Notes: generated by a model not told the origin, from the letters alone. Positions 26,001 through 37,075 are shown, counted from the first letter of the stretch. The stretch is 64,000 nt of DNA from Austropuccinia psidii (GCA_023105745.1 JALGQZ010000001.1:58981437-59045436); one strand, 5' to 3'. Numbers and translations are program-made.

Positions 26001-27186
26001 TAGAAATCTGTATCAAATTCTTGTGGAAATCACAGTCTTCCACATTGGTAAATAAAATGGATGTATTTAATGACCCAAAGTAACAAGCTTAATTGACCAA
26101 AGGGGTTGATTCCATACAGGTTGATTTGACTGAAGACTTCATTTTCTGAATTGGGGTGGTACTTGATTTATTGAGCTTTAAAACCTTATAAACTGGTCTT
26201 GGAAATCATTTTAATAAATCATTGGATATACCTAGACAGTATTTCATTGGAGGAATGCTAAGGGGTTGAAAAAAAAATCCTTGTGGAAAGAGGAGGCGGT
26301 TTTGGATGAGTACAGATATTGACAACATAAGCCTATATCCTTGAAGGTTCTGCAATTTGAGATTCAAGCCTTGTAGTAAAGGGTGTGCCGTAATTGAGAT
26401 TGAGTGTTATGAAGTTTCAGAAAGGAATTCACTGAATAAAATGATTAATAATTATTTCATGATCATACTGGGGGTGTGGAATAATGGTGTGTAAATCCAT
26501 TTTTTGTGGGATAAATAATAGGTAGTACCTTTAATGGTAAGTTAATTGTAAATTTGGTTTGAGTCTTAGAATATTCCAATAATCATGTGTGCTATGGTAA
26601 ATTGGATGTAACTCTAAGTATATACTGATAAAATACACTCTTTATGAGATCATAAAACAATTATTTACTTTTATGGTTTTACAATTAGATGAATTAATTG
26701 AGAAGCACACCCCTTTTTATAGCTAAGTTGTTTTAATATTCTTCTTTTAATAACACCATTAGTACTTATGATAATTTTACTGGCTATTTAAGAGACTTTA
26801 TAGGTTATTTAATAATATTTTCAAGGTGAATATTATGATTGAAGGGTAAGATAATCTTATAAATGTGTCTATTGTTGATATAAATGTAAGAGATAAATGA
26901 TATGATAGTAATATAACACTATTAAAATGAATTAAAATATACTAGAGTATATTAATAATTGTGATGATATAGGCTATAAGTATAAGATTACTATAAGTCC
27001 TCTTCATTAATAGAGCTTATTAATAAGCTTAATGATATTACTAATTATATAATCTTCAAGTACCAGTTCAGCACTACTACTATTGCTGAAATACTCCTCA
27101 GAAATATTAAGCTTCCTCATTCATGATATAAATATCTTTCATCAATTAATTCTAAATAATAATGTAAGATAGTGAGCTTTTATACT
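26001..27186. other. AT-rich interval, nothing recognised
   Basis: No domain-bearing open frame and no bounded repeat. Part of it may be the faded 3' part of the family C copy to its left. Confidence 0.4.
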
Positions 27187-28130
27187 TGTCATCCTGTGAC
27201 TCAAAGCCAGAGCACAAGAATGAAATTCAAAAGTACCATGATAATGGTACACAAGAAGGAGTAAAATACACACCTTTGACCTTTATTAAACCAAAGTAAG
27301 GTAAAATAATTTGACCAACCAAAAAAAGAACTTAAAGCAGTTAGTCTGTAAGCTAGACTATCTGAAGGAGTAAAATTTTCCCTTTCATAAAATATTATTC
27401 TTATAGCCAAAAAAAGAATTAACCAAGTTGTTGAGGTTGTAAAATCTTTTCAAGAATAAACCTTACTCTCCACCACTCACCTAAAATCCAGGGTTTGGAT
27501 AAAATACCCACCAAGTGGTGTCTTTTATTACAGCTCTCAATTAGGGCTATTTAATGGTACCAGCTCTAAGACTTTAGCACCACTGGATCAAAAACTACCA
27601 CAAAAATACTATTTGAAAAACCTTGAAAAATCTTACCATTATTTCACCTCTCATCTAACTTTGACAGTTTTGATTAGATACCATTCAAGTATGATACTTT
27701 CTAGAAGGGCTACATAAAAATTTAACTCTTATTCTTGTATCTTGCACGTATCAAAATTTATTGGCAATTTTCTCCCAAAACAATAAAAATACAATTTTAC
27801 AGATAATTAAAAACACTTGGAACCTGTAAATCCTCAGAATAATTAATCCAAAGGGGGTGATAGATCTCTAAATACTGTATAAATCACTTTTGACTGCAAT
27901 TTCAGCCACTTTCAACCTTTTTATATTCAAAACTGACAAAGTTATTGAGGATTCAAAGCTAAAATGCCACACAAAGTGGTAGTATGGGATACTATCCCAG
28001 AAAGTTTGAGTAGGAGGCTCCAAAGCTGAAGCAAGGCTTTTTATCAGCTTATTACTCATAATTTTGATAATAATTTTCCTCATCTACCTATACAGGCTGG
28101 TACTATGAAATACTCTTCCATATAGCTGAA
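27187..28130 (+). repeat. Family E LTR, decayed copy
   Basis: Begins TGTCATCCTGTGACTCAAAG, the reverse complement of the right end of the family E LTR at 12647-14058. It continues colinearly through TAATGGTACCAG, CACCTCTCATCTAACTTTGAC and ATGGGATACTATCCCAG. The right end is unclear; similarity fades after about 28130 but scattered matches reach about 28600. The open frames at 27201-27410 and 27868-28083 are not supported as genes. Confidence 0.6.
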
Positions 28131-29058
28131 TTATGAGTCATCAAATCTATTCAAAATATTATTAATATTTTATTACTCATAACATGACCAATAAGATTCC
28201 CCAAGAGATATAATATAAAGTTTCTGAAAGATAAGCATAACTGGGAAAAAACATGGAAGGTCTGTAGAAAAAGCCTCACCCTTTGTGGGGAAAAATGGCA
28301 AATTGTGGTCCGAAAACCTCATTTCAGCTTATTTCAAGGCTTTATGAAACCTGTGGGACCACAAATAGGCCACAGGAGTCAATAATTTCACTCTTTGGCT
28401 GTGTTTAAAAGTGAATAACCTCCAACTACCCTGGATTAAGATAAACAGAGGTCTCCTCCTCCTTTATAATAAGAAAAAATGTTGTTTTTTATTGGAATTA
28501 TCACATAGTAAAGTGATCATAAACAGAATTCATATTATTATTAACTAGATATAGTTGTAATTCCAATCATTGTTTTAATCACTATAGTAGCTTTACCAAA
28601 GAAAAGGAGAGATTATCTTCATTTATACCTTTTGAACCCTTCATAGAGACTTCCAAAAACAAGGGACCTAATATTTTAGCCTGTTAGTATTTTTTGGAAT
28701 GGTTTCATTTTATCAATATATTAAAACATATTTTTGATTCATTGCACCATTGCTAGGAATATTCCTTATTTTCTGGCCCAGTCTTTTGATATTTCATAAG
28801 CTCTTAATTTTGGCATGTTGCAATTGGTTGGAATTATTGAGCCATTTGTTTGGTAAATTGCACAATATTTTGTTTAGTTGTGATATTCTTAAAATAAAAA
28901 TTTAATCTTATTATTCACAGAATTAAGATGGATTTTCTCGCAAGAAGCTTATAAGTGGTATGACTTGATATAGAGATAGAATCATTTTTTTGGTTAATGG
29001 AACCCACTTTGGAAGCTTTACTCTTATCTCTACTAGAACTTATTACTTTCTGAACATA
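28131..29058. other. Interval without a recognised gene
   Basis: AT-rich, no domain-bearing frame. May include the tail of the family E relic. Confidence 0.4.
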
Positions 29059-29063
29059 CTCAA

Positions 29064-31097
29064 TGTAAGGTTTGACTATGAAACAATAAGTAAAAATTAC
29101 TAATATTTTACTTATTGTACTATGAATGTCCTTATGAATGAAATAAATAAGATAAAAATAATTATAATAATCAATAATTACTATAATTATGGCGTAAAAA
29201 TAATTGTAATAATAAATAATTATTATAATTATGGCATAAAAATAATTATATTATTAATAAAAATGTAATAATATAAGTTATATTATAAAATATAATATAA
29301 TGAAATAAATATATTATTATGAAATAATTAATATATTTAAAAGCACTTTATTATTTTTACAAAAAAGTAATAAAGGCGTAAAAAATTGTTTTTTATTAAT
29401 AAAAAACAATTAATAACAATAATATTACTAATATTAAAGTTATAAATTAATATGAATACTATTTATATTAATTGAAGAATTATTAAAAGAATAATATAGA
29501 GAAAATAACCTACTTTTAACACTTAATATAATAATTTTGAGATATTTTACGCCAAATAATATAAATAGAACTTATAAAAATTGTATTTACAAGAAAAAAT
29601 AGAGAAATTACAAATATTCTTGATTTTTTACGTGGAAATGAGTTTTAGAGAGATTTTGAACAAAAAACAGTTAAACAAATGATTTAATCACGTCAAAATT
29701 GATTATTATAATAAAGATGAACTGTGGTCTTTAATAATATAAAAGTTTTATATATAAAGAATAAAGATATTACCTTTTTGTTTGTATTTATTTAATGTTT
29801 TTGATGCGTCTGATGGGAAAACAGAGTGAAAAGAGCTCTATTTATAGTAAATACCTCCCTCCTAGAGTCCAACAGGCTTCTAGTAGACGTTTACTGATCA
29901 TATCCACTGGAATTGATCAATATTTTAAGGTTTGAGGATGATTACATCATTATTACACCATTATTTAGAGTTATCACTATAACTCTAAGTTTGATGACAT
30001 CAGAGGCTTGGCAGAACCCCAAATTTCGTGGATTTTATTAGTTTTAATCATAAACTAATAGTATTCACCAACTTTATCACTCATATGACTGTTAAACTTA
30101 ATTTAAGGTTACAGTAGGTGATCATAACTGCTCAATTTAAGCTCAAACTTTGATCTTTAATAACTTTTAAGTTTTACACGCTACAGCAATTCAGAGAGTG
30201 AATTCTGATAGCCTAACATCACTTTATTATGCTGCCAAGAGCTTTTCATTACATCATCAAAAACTCTAATTTTGATGATCTTCCTTGTAACTCATCTTTT
30301 CTGTCGAAATTCAATATTTTAAACTTCAAACCATGATTTCAAGGGGTTGTACCCTGAATTTGATAGTAAAAATTACATCATTATTCACGAATGAACTAGT
30401 AAAATCCAACTGTGTACTTTCTTTAAGTTTGGACCACTTTCACAACAAAGTGGTCAACGGCTCTGTTGATTTTTATCAATATTTCATCATAGGTTTTAAC
30501 CTTGATTATAATTTGTAAAATAAAGTTTATATCTGTGTTCTTACAGTAATTACGTGGTAACTTTATTTTTGGTTCATCACTCTATCTTGTATAGTTTAAG
30601 AGATATTAGCTATGATCCTTGAATATATGCGTTGACCAAAAAAGTGCATATATTCAGGTTAATTCCTTAAGTATTAACTTTGGAAATTAGCTCATTAATT
30701 GTTTTATGTGTGAATTTTCATGGGCAATCCAATGGTACAATTTATTTCACATGTTGCTTCATTGGTTCTTGAAATAAATAAGGATTTATGGTTTTTATAA
30801 GGTATTATTCCTTATAACTCATTAAATATTGACTTTACAGATATGCCATAAAAATGGTATATGTGTATTTTTACCATGGGGAATCCAATGGTATAACTTA
30901 TTTTACATGTTGATTCATTGGTTTTTAAGTTAAAACCAATTTTTGTATCAATTTATGGTATTTTTGTATTTTTAAAGTAATTATTTTTAATGTATAGTTA
31001 TTCTAAGTAATTTTAGTATAATTATCTTAAAGGTATAATTATTCTGAGTCTTTCTTGTGACATTATTGGGTATGTGGTCATATCTCAAAGGCTCACA
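29064..31097 (-). repeat. 3' LTR of the complete element
   Basis: Runs TGTAAGGTTTGACTATG...AAAGGCTCACA on the plus strand (sense TGTGAGCC...CCTTACA). Next to the 5' LTR copy it has extra ATAATTATGGC-type repeats at about 29160-29290. The TATA box lies at 29839-29846. The polypurine tract abuts its right end. Confidence 0.93.
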
Positions 31098-31109
31098 TTC
31101 CCTACCACC
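31098..31109 (-). promoter_or_regulatory. Polypurine tract of the complete element
   Basis: In the sense direction GGTGGTAGGGAA stands directly before the 3' LTR. The same 12 bases precede the 3' LTR of the second element (56653-56664). This is the expected primer site for plus-strand DNA synthesis. Confidence 0.75.
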
Positions 31110-31215
31110 AAAAAAGATTGTACCACAATCTGATATGTGTAATTAGGGTATCATCCACTGTCCTACCTCTTCAATAGACTTTGTTAGTCTTGAAGCTCAA
31201 TAATGCTTAACTTTT

Positions 31216-31422
31216 CTATTTTTCAGGTTTTCTTTCATGTCTGAACCTTCTTAGTAGTTTATCAGCATTTGCTATATCTTTCTCAAGTAGCCATTCATCT
31301 TCTTGACTTGAATTTCTATACCTTACAAGGTATTCCCTTTCTTTTTTGTTTCTTGTCCTTCTTTCTTTAAGGACTTTTAGTATTTTCTTTTCTTCTCCTT
31401 CTTCCAAGGGGGGGAATTTCAA
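31216..31422 (-). CDS. Integrase C-terminal chromodomain (out of frame)
   Basis: Encodes the last ~65 residues of pol: a basic EEKKILKVLKERR stretch, then EYLVRYRN, EDEWLLEKDI and ADKLLRRFRHE. That is the beta-strand/aromatic/C-terminal-helix pattern of a chromodomain. In chromoviruses this module binds methylated histone H3 and steers integration to heterochromatin. It is separated from integrase by one extra base in a run of seven G's (31408-31414, plus strand); with six G's the frame would be continuous, as it is in the second element near 56990. It is therefore probably a mutation or sequencing indel rather than a separate gene. The ATG-like start listed is not biological. Confidence 0.75.
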   Translation of the reverse strand: MKFPPLEEGEEKKILKVLKERRTRNKKEREYLVRYRNSSQEDEWLLEKDIANADKLLRRFRHERKPEK

Positions 31423-32449
31423 GTGGGGGTTTATTTCTTAGTGGAAATAACTCCTTGTCACTTGAAATGTAAGGTTTTATCAGACTTACAGGGAAAGTTG
31501 GGTGTTTGTTCATTAGTTCACCTGTGAGTTCCAATTGCACGGCATTGGGTCCATGAAGTGCTTTTATCATAAATGGTCCTGCAAAGGAATCTTTCAATTT
31601 CTTTGGGCCTTTTATGTTATTGAAATTAAGGGTTGATACTAGAACCAAGTCTCCTATTTTGAAATCAGGTGGCTTATGACTTTTATCCCATTTTTCTTTT
31701 GCATATTTGAAAGAATCTTGCATACATCTGTTTGAATGGTGTCTTGCCTTGTCAAGCATTATTTTAAATCTGCTTGCTGTTGGATGTATATCCACTAAGT
31801 CCTTTTTGAGGGTGTCATAAGGAAGTCTTGGATTCCAACCTTTTTCTAGCATTGCTGGTGTTTTGCCAGTAGAAGAATGGATTGATGTCTTATATGCTAG
31901 TTCAAGAGCTGGTATTAGTGTACACCAATCATGGGTAAAACCATCAGAATCTTTGAATTCTAGCCCATAAGCACAGAATCTTCTGATCATGTCCTCTAAG
32001 GTCTGTATCATTCTTTCTGCTAAACCATCAGTTTGGGGATGGTAAGCTGTTGAGAATGATAGCTTTGTCCCAAATAAGTTATGGAGATTTGTCCATAATG
32101 CGGAAGTGAACTTTGGGTCTCTGTCACTTATAATATTCTGGAATAAGCCTGTATGGCTAATAACTTTATTCCATATCATTATGGCTGTGTCCATAGCTGT
32201 GTCATCTTTATGACATGGTAAGAACATGGGAGTTTTACTGTATCTGTCAACTAACACTAGGCATGCATTATAACTCCTGTCTCCTCCTGGAGGTAAAGCT
32301 GTTACCCAATCCATATGAACTATTTCCCATGGGGATTTTGGTTCTTGGATTTGGATCATCATTCCAAATTTCTTTCCTGTGGCTCTGTTGGCTTTTTGAC
32401 ATCTGTCACAGGTTTGGCAGTATTCTGTAACATCTTTCTTCCAATTTGG
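31367..32449 (-). CDS. Integrase catalytic core and C-terminal domain
   Basis: Same frame as the RT/RNase H frame, after a single TAG at 32450-32452. It opens with the second half of the HHCC zinc finger (EYCQTCDRCQKA). The catalytic core follows, with HMDWVTALPPGG (first Asp), NIISDRDPKFTSALW (second Asp) and the PQTDGLAERMIQTLE segment (catalytic Glu), so the DD-35-E triad is complete. Then come a long helical region and a GDLVLVSTLNFNN beta segment typical of the Gypsy integrase C-terminal (GPY/F-type) domain, with FAGPFMIKALHGPNAV. The frame runs out shortly after PLRNKPPLEIPPL because of the extra G in 31408-31414. The product would insert the element cDNA into the nuclear genome. Confidence 0.9.
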   Translation of the reverse strand, partial: PNWKKDVTEYCQTCDRCQKANRATGKKFGMMIQIQEPKSPWEIVHMDWVTALPPGGDRSYNACLVLVDRYSKTPMFLPCHKDDTAMDTAIMIWNKVISHTGLFQNIISDRDPKFTSALWTNLHNLFGTKLSFSTAYHPQTDGLAERMIQTLEDMIRRFCAYGLEFKDSDGFTHDWCTLIPALELAYKTSIHSSTGKTPAMLEKGWNPRLPYDTLKKDLVDIHPTASRFKIMLDKARHHSNRCMQDSFKYAKEKWDKSHKPPDFKIGDLVLVSTLNFNNIKGPKKLKDSFAGPFMIKALHGPNAVQLELTGELMNKHPTFPVSLIKPYISSDKELFPLRNKPPLEIPPLGRRRRKENTKSP

Positions 32450-34258
32450 CTACCAAGAGCAGGTTTTCACCCTCTCTAGTGTTCTGCCTTCTGAAAGGTG
32501 TCCAGCTGCAACACTGTCATGACATTCATGTAAAATAGTGTTTATCAGGGTTCTATCTGTTAAGGTCATAACACATGTGTGTTTTGTTCTATGGTAAAGG
32601 ATTCCATCAAGGAGGTGGAATCTTCCTTCATCATATGCCTTTTTCCATGTTTCATCTAGTTTTGATGAAAGTGATGGGTCTTTGCAGTCTTTCATTAGAA
32701 GTTGGCTTAAGATATGGCAATTTTTGTCTATATTATACCTTTCTTTAACCTGGTTCAAGAATTCTGTGGCAATATCTGTAACACATATTCCTTCTATATG
32801 GTGTTCTTCTTGTGGCACCCATGCTGGATTGTCAGGGGTATTTGCTAGAGCCCATCTGCTAAGACCATCTGCATTTTTATGGATATTACCAGATTTATGA
32901 ACAATAGTCATATTTCCTCTGTATTCTTGGATAGTAATTTGCCATCTCAGCATATGTCTATTTGGGGTCTTCATATTTAATAGTGATTTCACAGCATTAC
33001 AGTCTGTGATTACATCAAATACTGTGCCATCCAAATAATAATTCAGTTTTTCTAAAGCCCACACTAAGCATAAGCATTCCATTTGGCTGGCTCCATACCT
33101 TGCTTCTGTTGGCTTTATCTGCCTTGAAATGAAACAAATTGGTCCTTCCACTGGTTTATCATTGATAATTTGTGTTTGGTGAAGTGCAGCACCTAGTCCT
33201 TCTCCACAAGCATCAATGTATAGTTTGAAGGGTAGTTTCCAATCTGGAATTAGAAGAAATGGGGCATTTGTTAGTGAATTTTTCAATTCTTCATATGCCT
33301 TGACCCTTTCTTCAGTCATTTCATAAACTTTTTGTTGGTCACATAATTTATATAAGGATTTGGCAATTTTTGCAAAGTCCTTTATATGCTGTCTATAGTA
33401 ACCAGAAAATCCTAAAAATGATTTCATTTCTTTTTTGGTTTGAGGCATTGCTTTAAGTAGTACTGCTGCTACTTTGTTTTTGTCTATGCCTAGACTAAGT
33501 CCAGATACAACATGGCCTAGTGCTTTTAATTCACTATATGCAAAATGACACTTTTTCAAGAAAATTCTCATATTCACTTGGACTATTTTCTGTAGTACCC
33601 TTTCTAGTCTTGTAAGGTGATTTTCCCAAGTTTCTGAGCAAACTATGATATCATCAATATAGATAATTAGCCATCCTTCTGATAATTCTTCAGGAAATAT
33701 GGTATTCATCATTCTTTGGTAATGGGAAGGTGCATTTTTTATCCCAAATGGCATGCTTAAGTATTCAAAAATTCCACAGTAGACTATTATCCTCAGTAGT
33801 TTTTTGGCATTTTCTGTTAAGACATTTTGATGAAAACCCTTTAAGGCATCCATAGCTGTAATGAACTTAGCTTGTGACAGTTGTGTCGATGTCTCATGGA
33901 TTCTAGGTATTGGATATCTATCTGGAATGGTATAGGTGTTCAGGGCTCTGAAGTCTCCTACCATCCTTGATTTTCCATTATGCCAAGTTATAATGACAGG
34001 AGTAGTAAATTCTACCTGTTCATTATGTCCAACTTTTCTTAATACTCCAAGGTCCATTAATTCTTTAATGTGTACCTCTAAGGCTTCTCTATCCCTTGGA
34101 CTAGCTGGGTAAGCTGGTCTTCTCAGTAAGGGTGGGTAAGGCTTTTCCACATTAAGAATTATGTCTACTTTATGCCCAATTATAGCACCTAGTGGCTCTT
34201 TATCAGTTGCAAAGGCATCTTTGTACTTAAATAAGAGGTTAATTAATTTTTCTTTCAT
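32450..34258 (-). CDS. Reverse transcriptase-RNase H plus integrase zinc finger half
   Basis: An open frame of 602 residues from a Met that is probably internal to a longer gag-pol frame. [36 protein letters not shown] (catalytic Asp), [19 protein letters not shown], and IIYIDDIIV with the YIDD box intact. The connection and thumb hold [15 protein letters not shown] and [13 protein letters not shown]. RNase [43 protein letters not shown] and [11 protein letters not shown], which carry the Asp-Glu-Asp-Asp set. The C-terminus gives the first half of the integrase HHCC finger (HDSVAAGH) and stops at a TAG where the second element has Trp. It copies element RNA to DNA in cytoplasmic particles. 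The catalytic residues look functional. Confidence 0.95.
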   Translation of the reverse strand: MKEKLINLLFKYKDAFATDKEPLGAIIGHKVDIILNVEKPYPPLLRRPAYPASPRDREALEVHIKELMDLGVLRKVGHNEQVEFTTPVIITWHNGKSRMVGDFRALNTYTIPDRYPIPRIHETSTQLSQAKFITAMDALKGFHQNVLTENAKKLLRIIVYCGIFEYLSMPFGIKNAPSHYQRMMNTIFPEELSEGWLIIYIDDIIVCSETWENHLTRLERVLQKIVQVNMRIFLKKCHFAYSELKALGHVVSGLSLGIDKNKVAAVLLKAMPQTKKEMKSFLGFSGYYRQHIKDFAKIAKSLYKLCDQQKVYEMTEERVKAYEELKNSLTNAPFLLIPDWKLPFKLYIDACGEGLGAALHQTQIINDKPVEGPICFISRQIKPTEARYGASQMECLCLVWALEKLNYYLDGTVFDVITDCNAVKSLLNMKTPNRHMLRWQITIQEYRGNMTIVHKSGNIHKNADGLSRWALANTPDNPAWVPQEEHHIEGICVTDIATEFLNQVKERYNIDKNCHILSQLLMKDCKDPSLSSKLDETWKKAYDEGRFHLLDGILYHRTKHTCVMTLTDRTLINTILHECHDSVAAGHLSEGRTLERVKTCSW

Positions 34259-34450
34259 TTTCTCTGTTAATTCTTGATTGAATTCTGCCTCTTTAAGTTG
34301 TTCAGATATAAAAAGTTCCTTTTCTGGAATCTTTTCTTCCTTCTTAATAACTGTAACTTATTTTTTGTTATTTAAGAAGCCAAACTTTTGTTCATTGTCT
34401 CCTATAGTAAAATATCTATCCTTGTGGTTAGAGATATCTATACCATAGAT
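34259..34450 (-). pseudogene. Protease-RT linker with deletion and stop
   Basis: This joins gag-protease to RT. By comparison with the second element (about 59860-60035), roughly 14 bases are missing near 34450, just after the CTSNHFILIN motif. That throws gag-protease out of frame, so it ends at 34428. The correct frame resumes with YGIDISNHKDRYFTIG, meets a TAA at 34358-34360, and continues into RT. The second element shows this stretch as one open frame, so both lesions are damage to an originally continuous gag-pro-pol frame. Confidence 0.8.
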
Positions 34451-36998
34451 TGATAAGGATAAAGTGATTACTGGTACAGTTGTCCATTACCAAAAATTCT
34501 ACTTTAATTCTGACACATTGTGAAGGGTGAGGGAAAATAAGTGTTAAGTCAATTATTCCAAGGAGCATCATGCTTTCACTTGCACTACTAAATTTGACAC
34601 CTTGGATTGGTATAAGTTTTTCTTGCCAGTATGGAACAATTGTACTTAAATAACTTTTACCAACACAGGTGCAATATGCTCCTGTATCCAAGTTCACCTT
34701 TGCTTCTTGGTTATCAACCATAACAATACTTATACTTGATTTTCCAGCTGTATACCCCATTCCTCTTGCAGGTTTGGTTTTGTACAGTTTGGCATCTTTC
34801 ACATTTGTCAGGTTTGTGTCAGATGTTCCAACTTGTGGTAAGTTTGAGTTGACATCTAGTACTTCATAAATTGTATCAATATTATTAATTTCTGCATTAA
34901 TTATATTGATTTCATCACTTTCAGAAGTTTCTGATTCTTCTGTCTCTTTTTCAGAGTCAGATTCCTCCTCTTTGTCATTGTGGTTTTCTGTTTCCATAAT
35001 TTCATTGATTTTTGCCTTTTTTAGGCAATTATTGGCTAAGTGTCCAATACCTCCCCATTTATGGCATTTTCTTTGCTCATTATTATTGGATGTACTGGGC
35101 TTGAAGGGTTCTTTTAATTTATCTTTTTTGATAAATGGTTTATTTGGGCTTTTAATGTCCAATTTCTTCCAAGTCCTGCCAATTTTTGTTCTTGTCACTA
35201 TGTCTTCCAGTGCATTAATGTACTCTTCTGTGGAGCATGGTTCTATACACCTGCTTCTTAGGGCATGTTCTAGCTCTCCTCCACATTTCTTGAGTATTTT
35301 CATATGCACCATTTTTTGTGACATTTCTGGGTATAATGCATTAAGTCTTTCAACTTGTTTTAAGAACCAGGTTAAAGGCTTATCTTTGTCTGGGTCAAAG
35401 AAAGAATTTTCAAATGCATTTTCTATTTTGTACCTCCAGGCATCATTTGCCCACTTGGTGATTATTTCTTGTTTCCACCAAGACCAGGTATTTTTGCCAT
35501 TTGTTTGTCTTATGCCATAATACCATCTTTTTGCAGATTTTTCAAACAATGAATGTAATCTTGCAGTGATTAATTCATCTGGTATTGCATAGTCTTCTTG
35601 TAACATGTCAATTGCTTTAATAAATGACATGTGGTCATATTCACCTTCTCCTGTGAATGTTGGCCATTCTTTCCGCTGAGGTGCTTCCTTCATTAAGACT
35701 TGGTTGTTTTCTTGGTGACTCAAGTCTGTTATGAAAGGATTTTTGAATTCCTCTTTTGTTTTAACAGGGCTTTTTATATGGGAAAATGGAGTTGATAACT
35801 TTGGCATATTTAAATTAGCCTCATTCATTTTATCCATTTTTTCAGTAATAAGCCTTATTTCACTTTGAATATCATCTTTTAGATGCATTCTTGCTTCATC
35901 ACTTTTTTCCACATGGTCCAAAAGTAATTTTTGGTGTGATGAAGTCTTTTCTTCAAATTTTTCTACAGAAATACTTAATTTGTTTAATTTTTCTGTAAGA
36001 TTGTCAATACTCACATCATAATTTATTGTCAAAGTTTTCTCTTTGATATCACTTATATATTTGTACAATTCTTGTTGTCCTTGTATTAATTTCTGAGTAT
36101 TGTCAATTAATACTTTTGGTTTATTATTTTCAATCATAAATTTTATGTTGTCAATCTCTTTCTTGTTTTGTACAACAATTTTTGTTAAAGAAGATAAATT
36201 ATTATTTATTTCTTGTAATGATAATAAACTATTTTTAATTTCTTTTAGAGGTAAAATACTATTTTTAATTTCTGTTAAAGTATTTACAACATCAGGAGAC
36301 AAAGTTATTTCTTTGGGAAATGGGGTTGTCTCATTCTTTGTTCCTCTTTGTCTTTGAATTCCATCAAAGTTCTGGCCATATTGAAGACATTGTCTATGGC
36401 ATCTTTTTGGATTTTGGGAATCCTGTAGCTTGGGGAATATGGTTTCCTCCAATTCTTTTTCTTGTTCTTCTTCCCTTCTTGGGGAAGTGGGTTGGCTTGG
36501 GGCTTGCTGGTAGAAGCTACTGGGGCTTCTTCCTTGGCTGCCTCCCTCTTTTTGGCGTGGTAATCCTTGATCTTTTTGATTTGAGGTTTGGATGACAGTG
36601 GATTCCATCCATTGGAGTATTTCACTATCTCCTCCTCTTTGAGGAATTTTTTCAGGATGTGCCAGGAGTTCATTACTCCTTGGTGTATTTGGGGCAGCAT
36701 TTCCCAATCTTTGTCCTTGTACACTGTGTGATACTGCTTGTACTGGCTCATGTAGATGTCTATTTGAGCCCTCTGAATGTGATTTGTACCTATTTGAGTT
36801 ACTCATACTTAGTTCCAATTCAGGCTCAGATATCATGGGCATTTCTGGGACTTGCCTTTGGGATAAGGCACTTCCTCGTGTGGATTCTGTTCCACTGGGG
36901 ATATTGCCCTTTCTTTTCCCTTTTGAGGGATCAGTTCTACCTCTGAGTCCAGCTCCATCTGATTGGATGGAGTATTGGGAACCTCTTCTGGTAGTCAT
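34428..36998 (-). CDS. Gag and aspartic protease polyprotein
   Basis: An open frame of 856 residues. Residues 1-~210 are Ser/Gln/Pro-rich and disordered; residues ~210-400 are Lys/Asn/Ile-rich with heptad-like EIKNS/LKEI repeats, likely coiled coil. A capsid-like domain follows (EWPTFTGEGEYDH, RWYYGIRQ, WANDAWRYKIENAFE). A zinc knuckle starts at 645 (CHKWGGIGHLANNC), in which Trp648 replaces the second Cys of CX2CX4HX4C. After an acidic linker, the aspartic protease has its DTG at 771-773 (VNLDTGAYCTCVGKS). The product assembles the virus-like particle and cleaves the polyprotein. The C-terminus is truncated by the small deletion near 34450. A different frame across 36305-36751 is also open and conserved. 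The start at 36998 matches the start of the second element (62538). Confidence 0.92.
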   Translation of the reverse strand: MTTRRGSQYSIQSDGAGLRGRTDPSKGKRKGNIPSGTESTRGSALSQRQVPEMPMISEPELELSMSNSNRYKSHSEGSNRHLHEPVQAVSHSVQGQRLGNAAPNTPRSNELLAHPEKIPQRGGDSEILQWMESTVIQTSNQKDQGLPRQKEGGSQGRSPSSFYQQAPSQPTSPRREEEQEKELEETIFPKLQDSQNPKRCHRQCLQYGQNFDGIQRQRGTKNETTPFPKEITLSPDVVNTLTEIKNSILPLKEIKNSLLSLQEINNNLSSLTKIVVQNKKEIDNIKFMIENNKPKVLIDNTQKLIQGQQELYKYISDIKEKTLTINYDVSIDNLTEKLNKLSISVEKFEEKTSSHQKLLLDHVEKSDEARMHLKDDIQSEIRLITEKMDKMNEANLNMPKLSTPFSHIKSPVKTKEEFKNPFITDLSHQENNQVLMKEAPQRKEWPTFTGEGEYDHMSFIKAIDMLQEDYAIPDELITARLHSLFEKSAKRWYYGIRQTNGKNTWSWWKQEIITKWANDAWRYKIENAFENSFFDPDKDKPLTWFLKQVERLNALYPEMSQKMVHMKILKKCGGELEHALRSRCIEPCSTEEYINALEDIVTRTKIGRTWKKLDIKSPNKPFIKKDKLKEPFKPSTSNNNEQRKCHKWGGIGHLANNCLKKAKINEIMETENHNDKEEESDSEKETEESETSESDEINIINAEINNIDTIYEVLDVNSNLPQVGTSDTNLTNVKDAKLYKTKPARGMGYTAGKSSISIVMVDNQEAKVNLDTGAYCTCVGKSYLSTIVPYWQEKLIPIQGVKFSSASESMMLLGIIDLTLIFPHPSQCVRIKVEFLVMDNCTSNHFILINLWYRYL
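36305..36751 (-). CDS. Overlapping frame within gag, conserved between elements
   Basis: An open frame of 148 residues lies entirely inside the gag frame but in another phase. It starts MSQYKQYHTVYKDKDWEM, continues with MNSWHILKKFLKEEE and NGWNPLSS, a Lys/Ala/Glu-rich part, KKNWRKPYSPSYRIPK, then DNVFNMARTLMEFK, and ends QPHFPKK. The second element encodes the same protein in its equivalent frame (61791-62200): MNS..., GW.PMS, RIPK and an identical DNVFNMARTLMEFK block, with two stops near 62120. Predicted proteins with this ending are, from memory, abundant in Austropuccinia psidii. Function unknown. It could be a true overlapping gene, or the original gag N-domain reached by frameshifting or splicing. 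Confidence 0.6.
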   Translation of the reverse strand: MSQYKQYHTVYKDKDWEMLPQIHQGVMNSWHILKKFLKEEEIVKYSNGWNPLSSKPQIKKIKDYHAKKREAAKEEAPVASTSKPQANPLPQEGKKNKKKNWRKPYSPSYRIPKIQKDAIDNVFNMARTLMEFKDKEEQRMRQPHFPKK

Positions 36999-37075
36999 AG
37001 TTTAAGGAATAAGAAAAAATAAAAGTATTTTAGAATAGAAATTCTTTTTATGGCAATTATAAAAGAGGTGCTCAC

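Noticed and set aside
28920..29063. Possible duplication of the left flank at 39708-39840
   Set aside because: Phrases such as CTTATCT..ACTA..CTTATTACTT recur, but with many mismatches and gaps in AT-rich sequence. The CTCAA duplication already explains the insertion.
31367..31422. Programmed frameshift between integrase and chromodomain
   Set aside because: The second element is in frame at this point, so a simple indel in a G7 run is the better explanation unless other copies show the same.
34906..35520. 204-codon open frame on the plus strand
   Set aside because: Lies opposite the gag frame. It is Ser/Leu/Phe-rich antisense translation with no domain, explained by the composition of gag.
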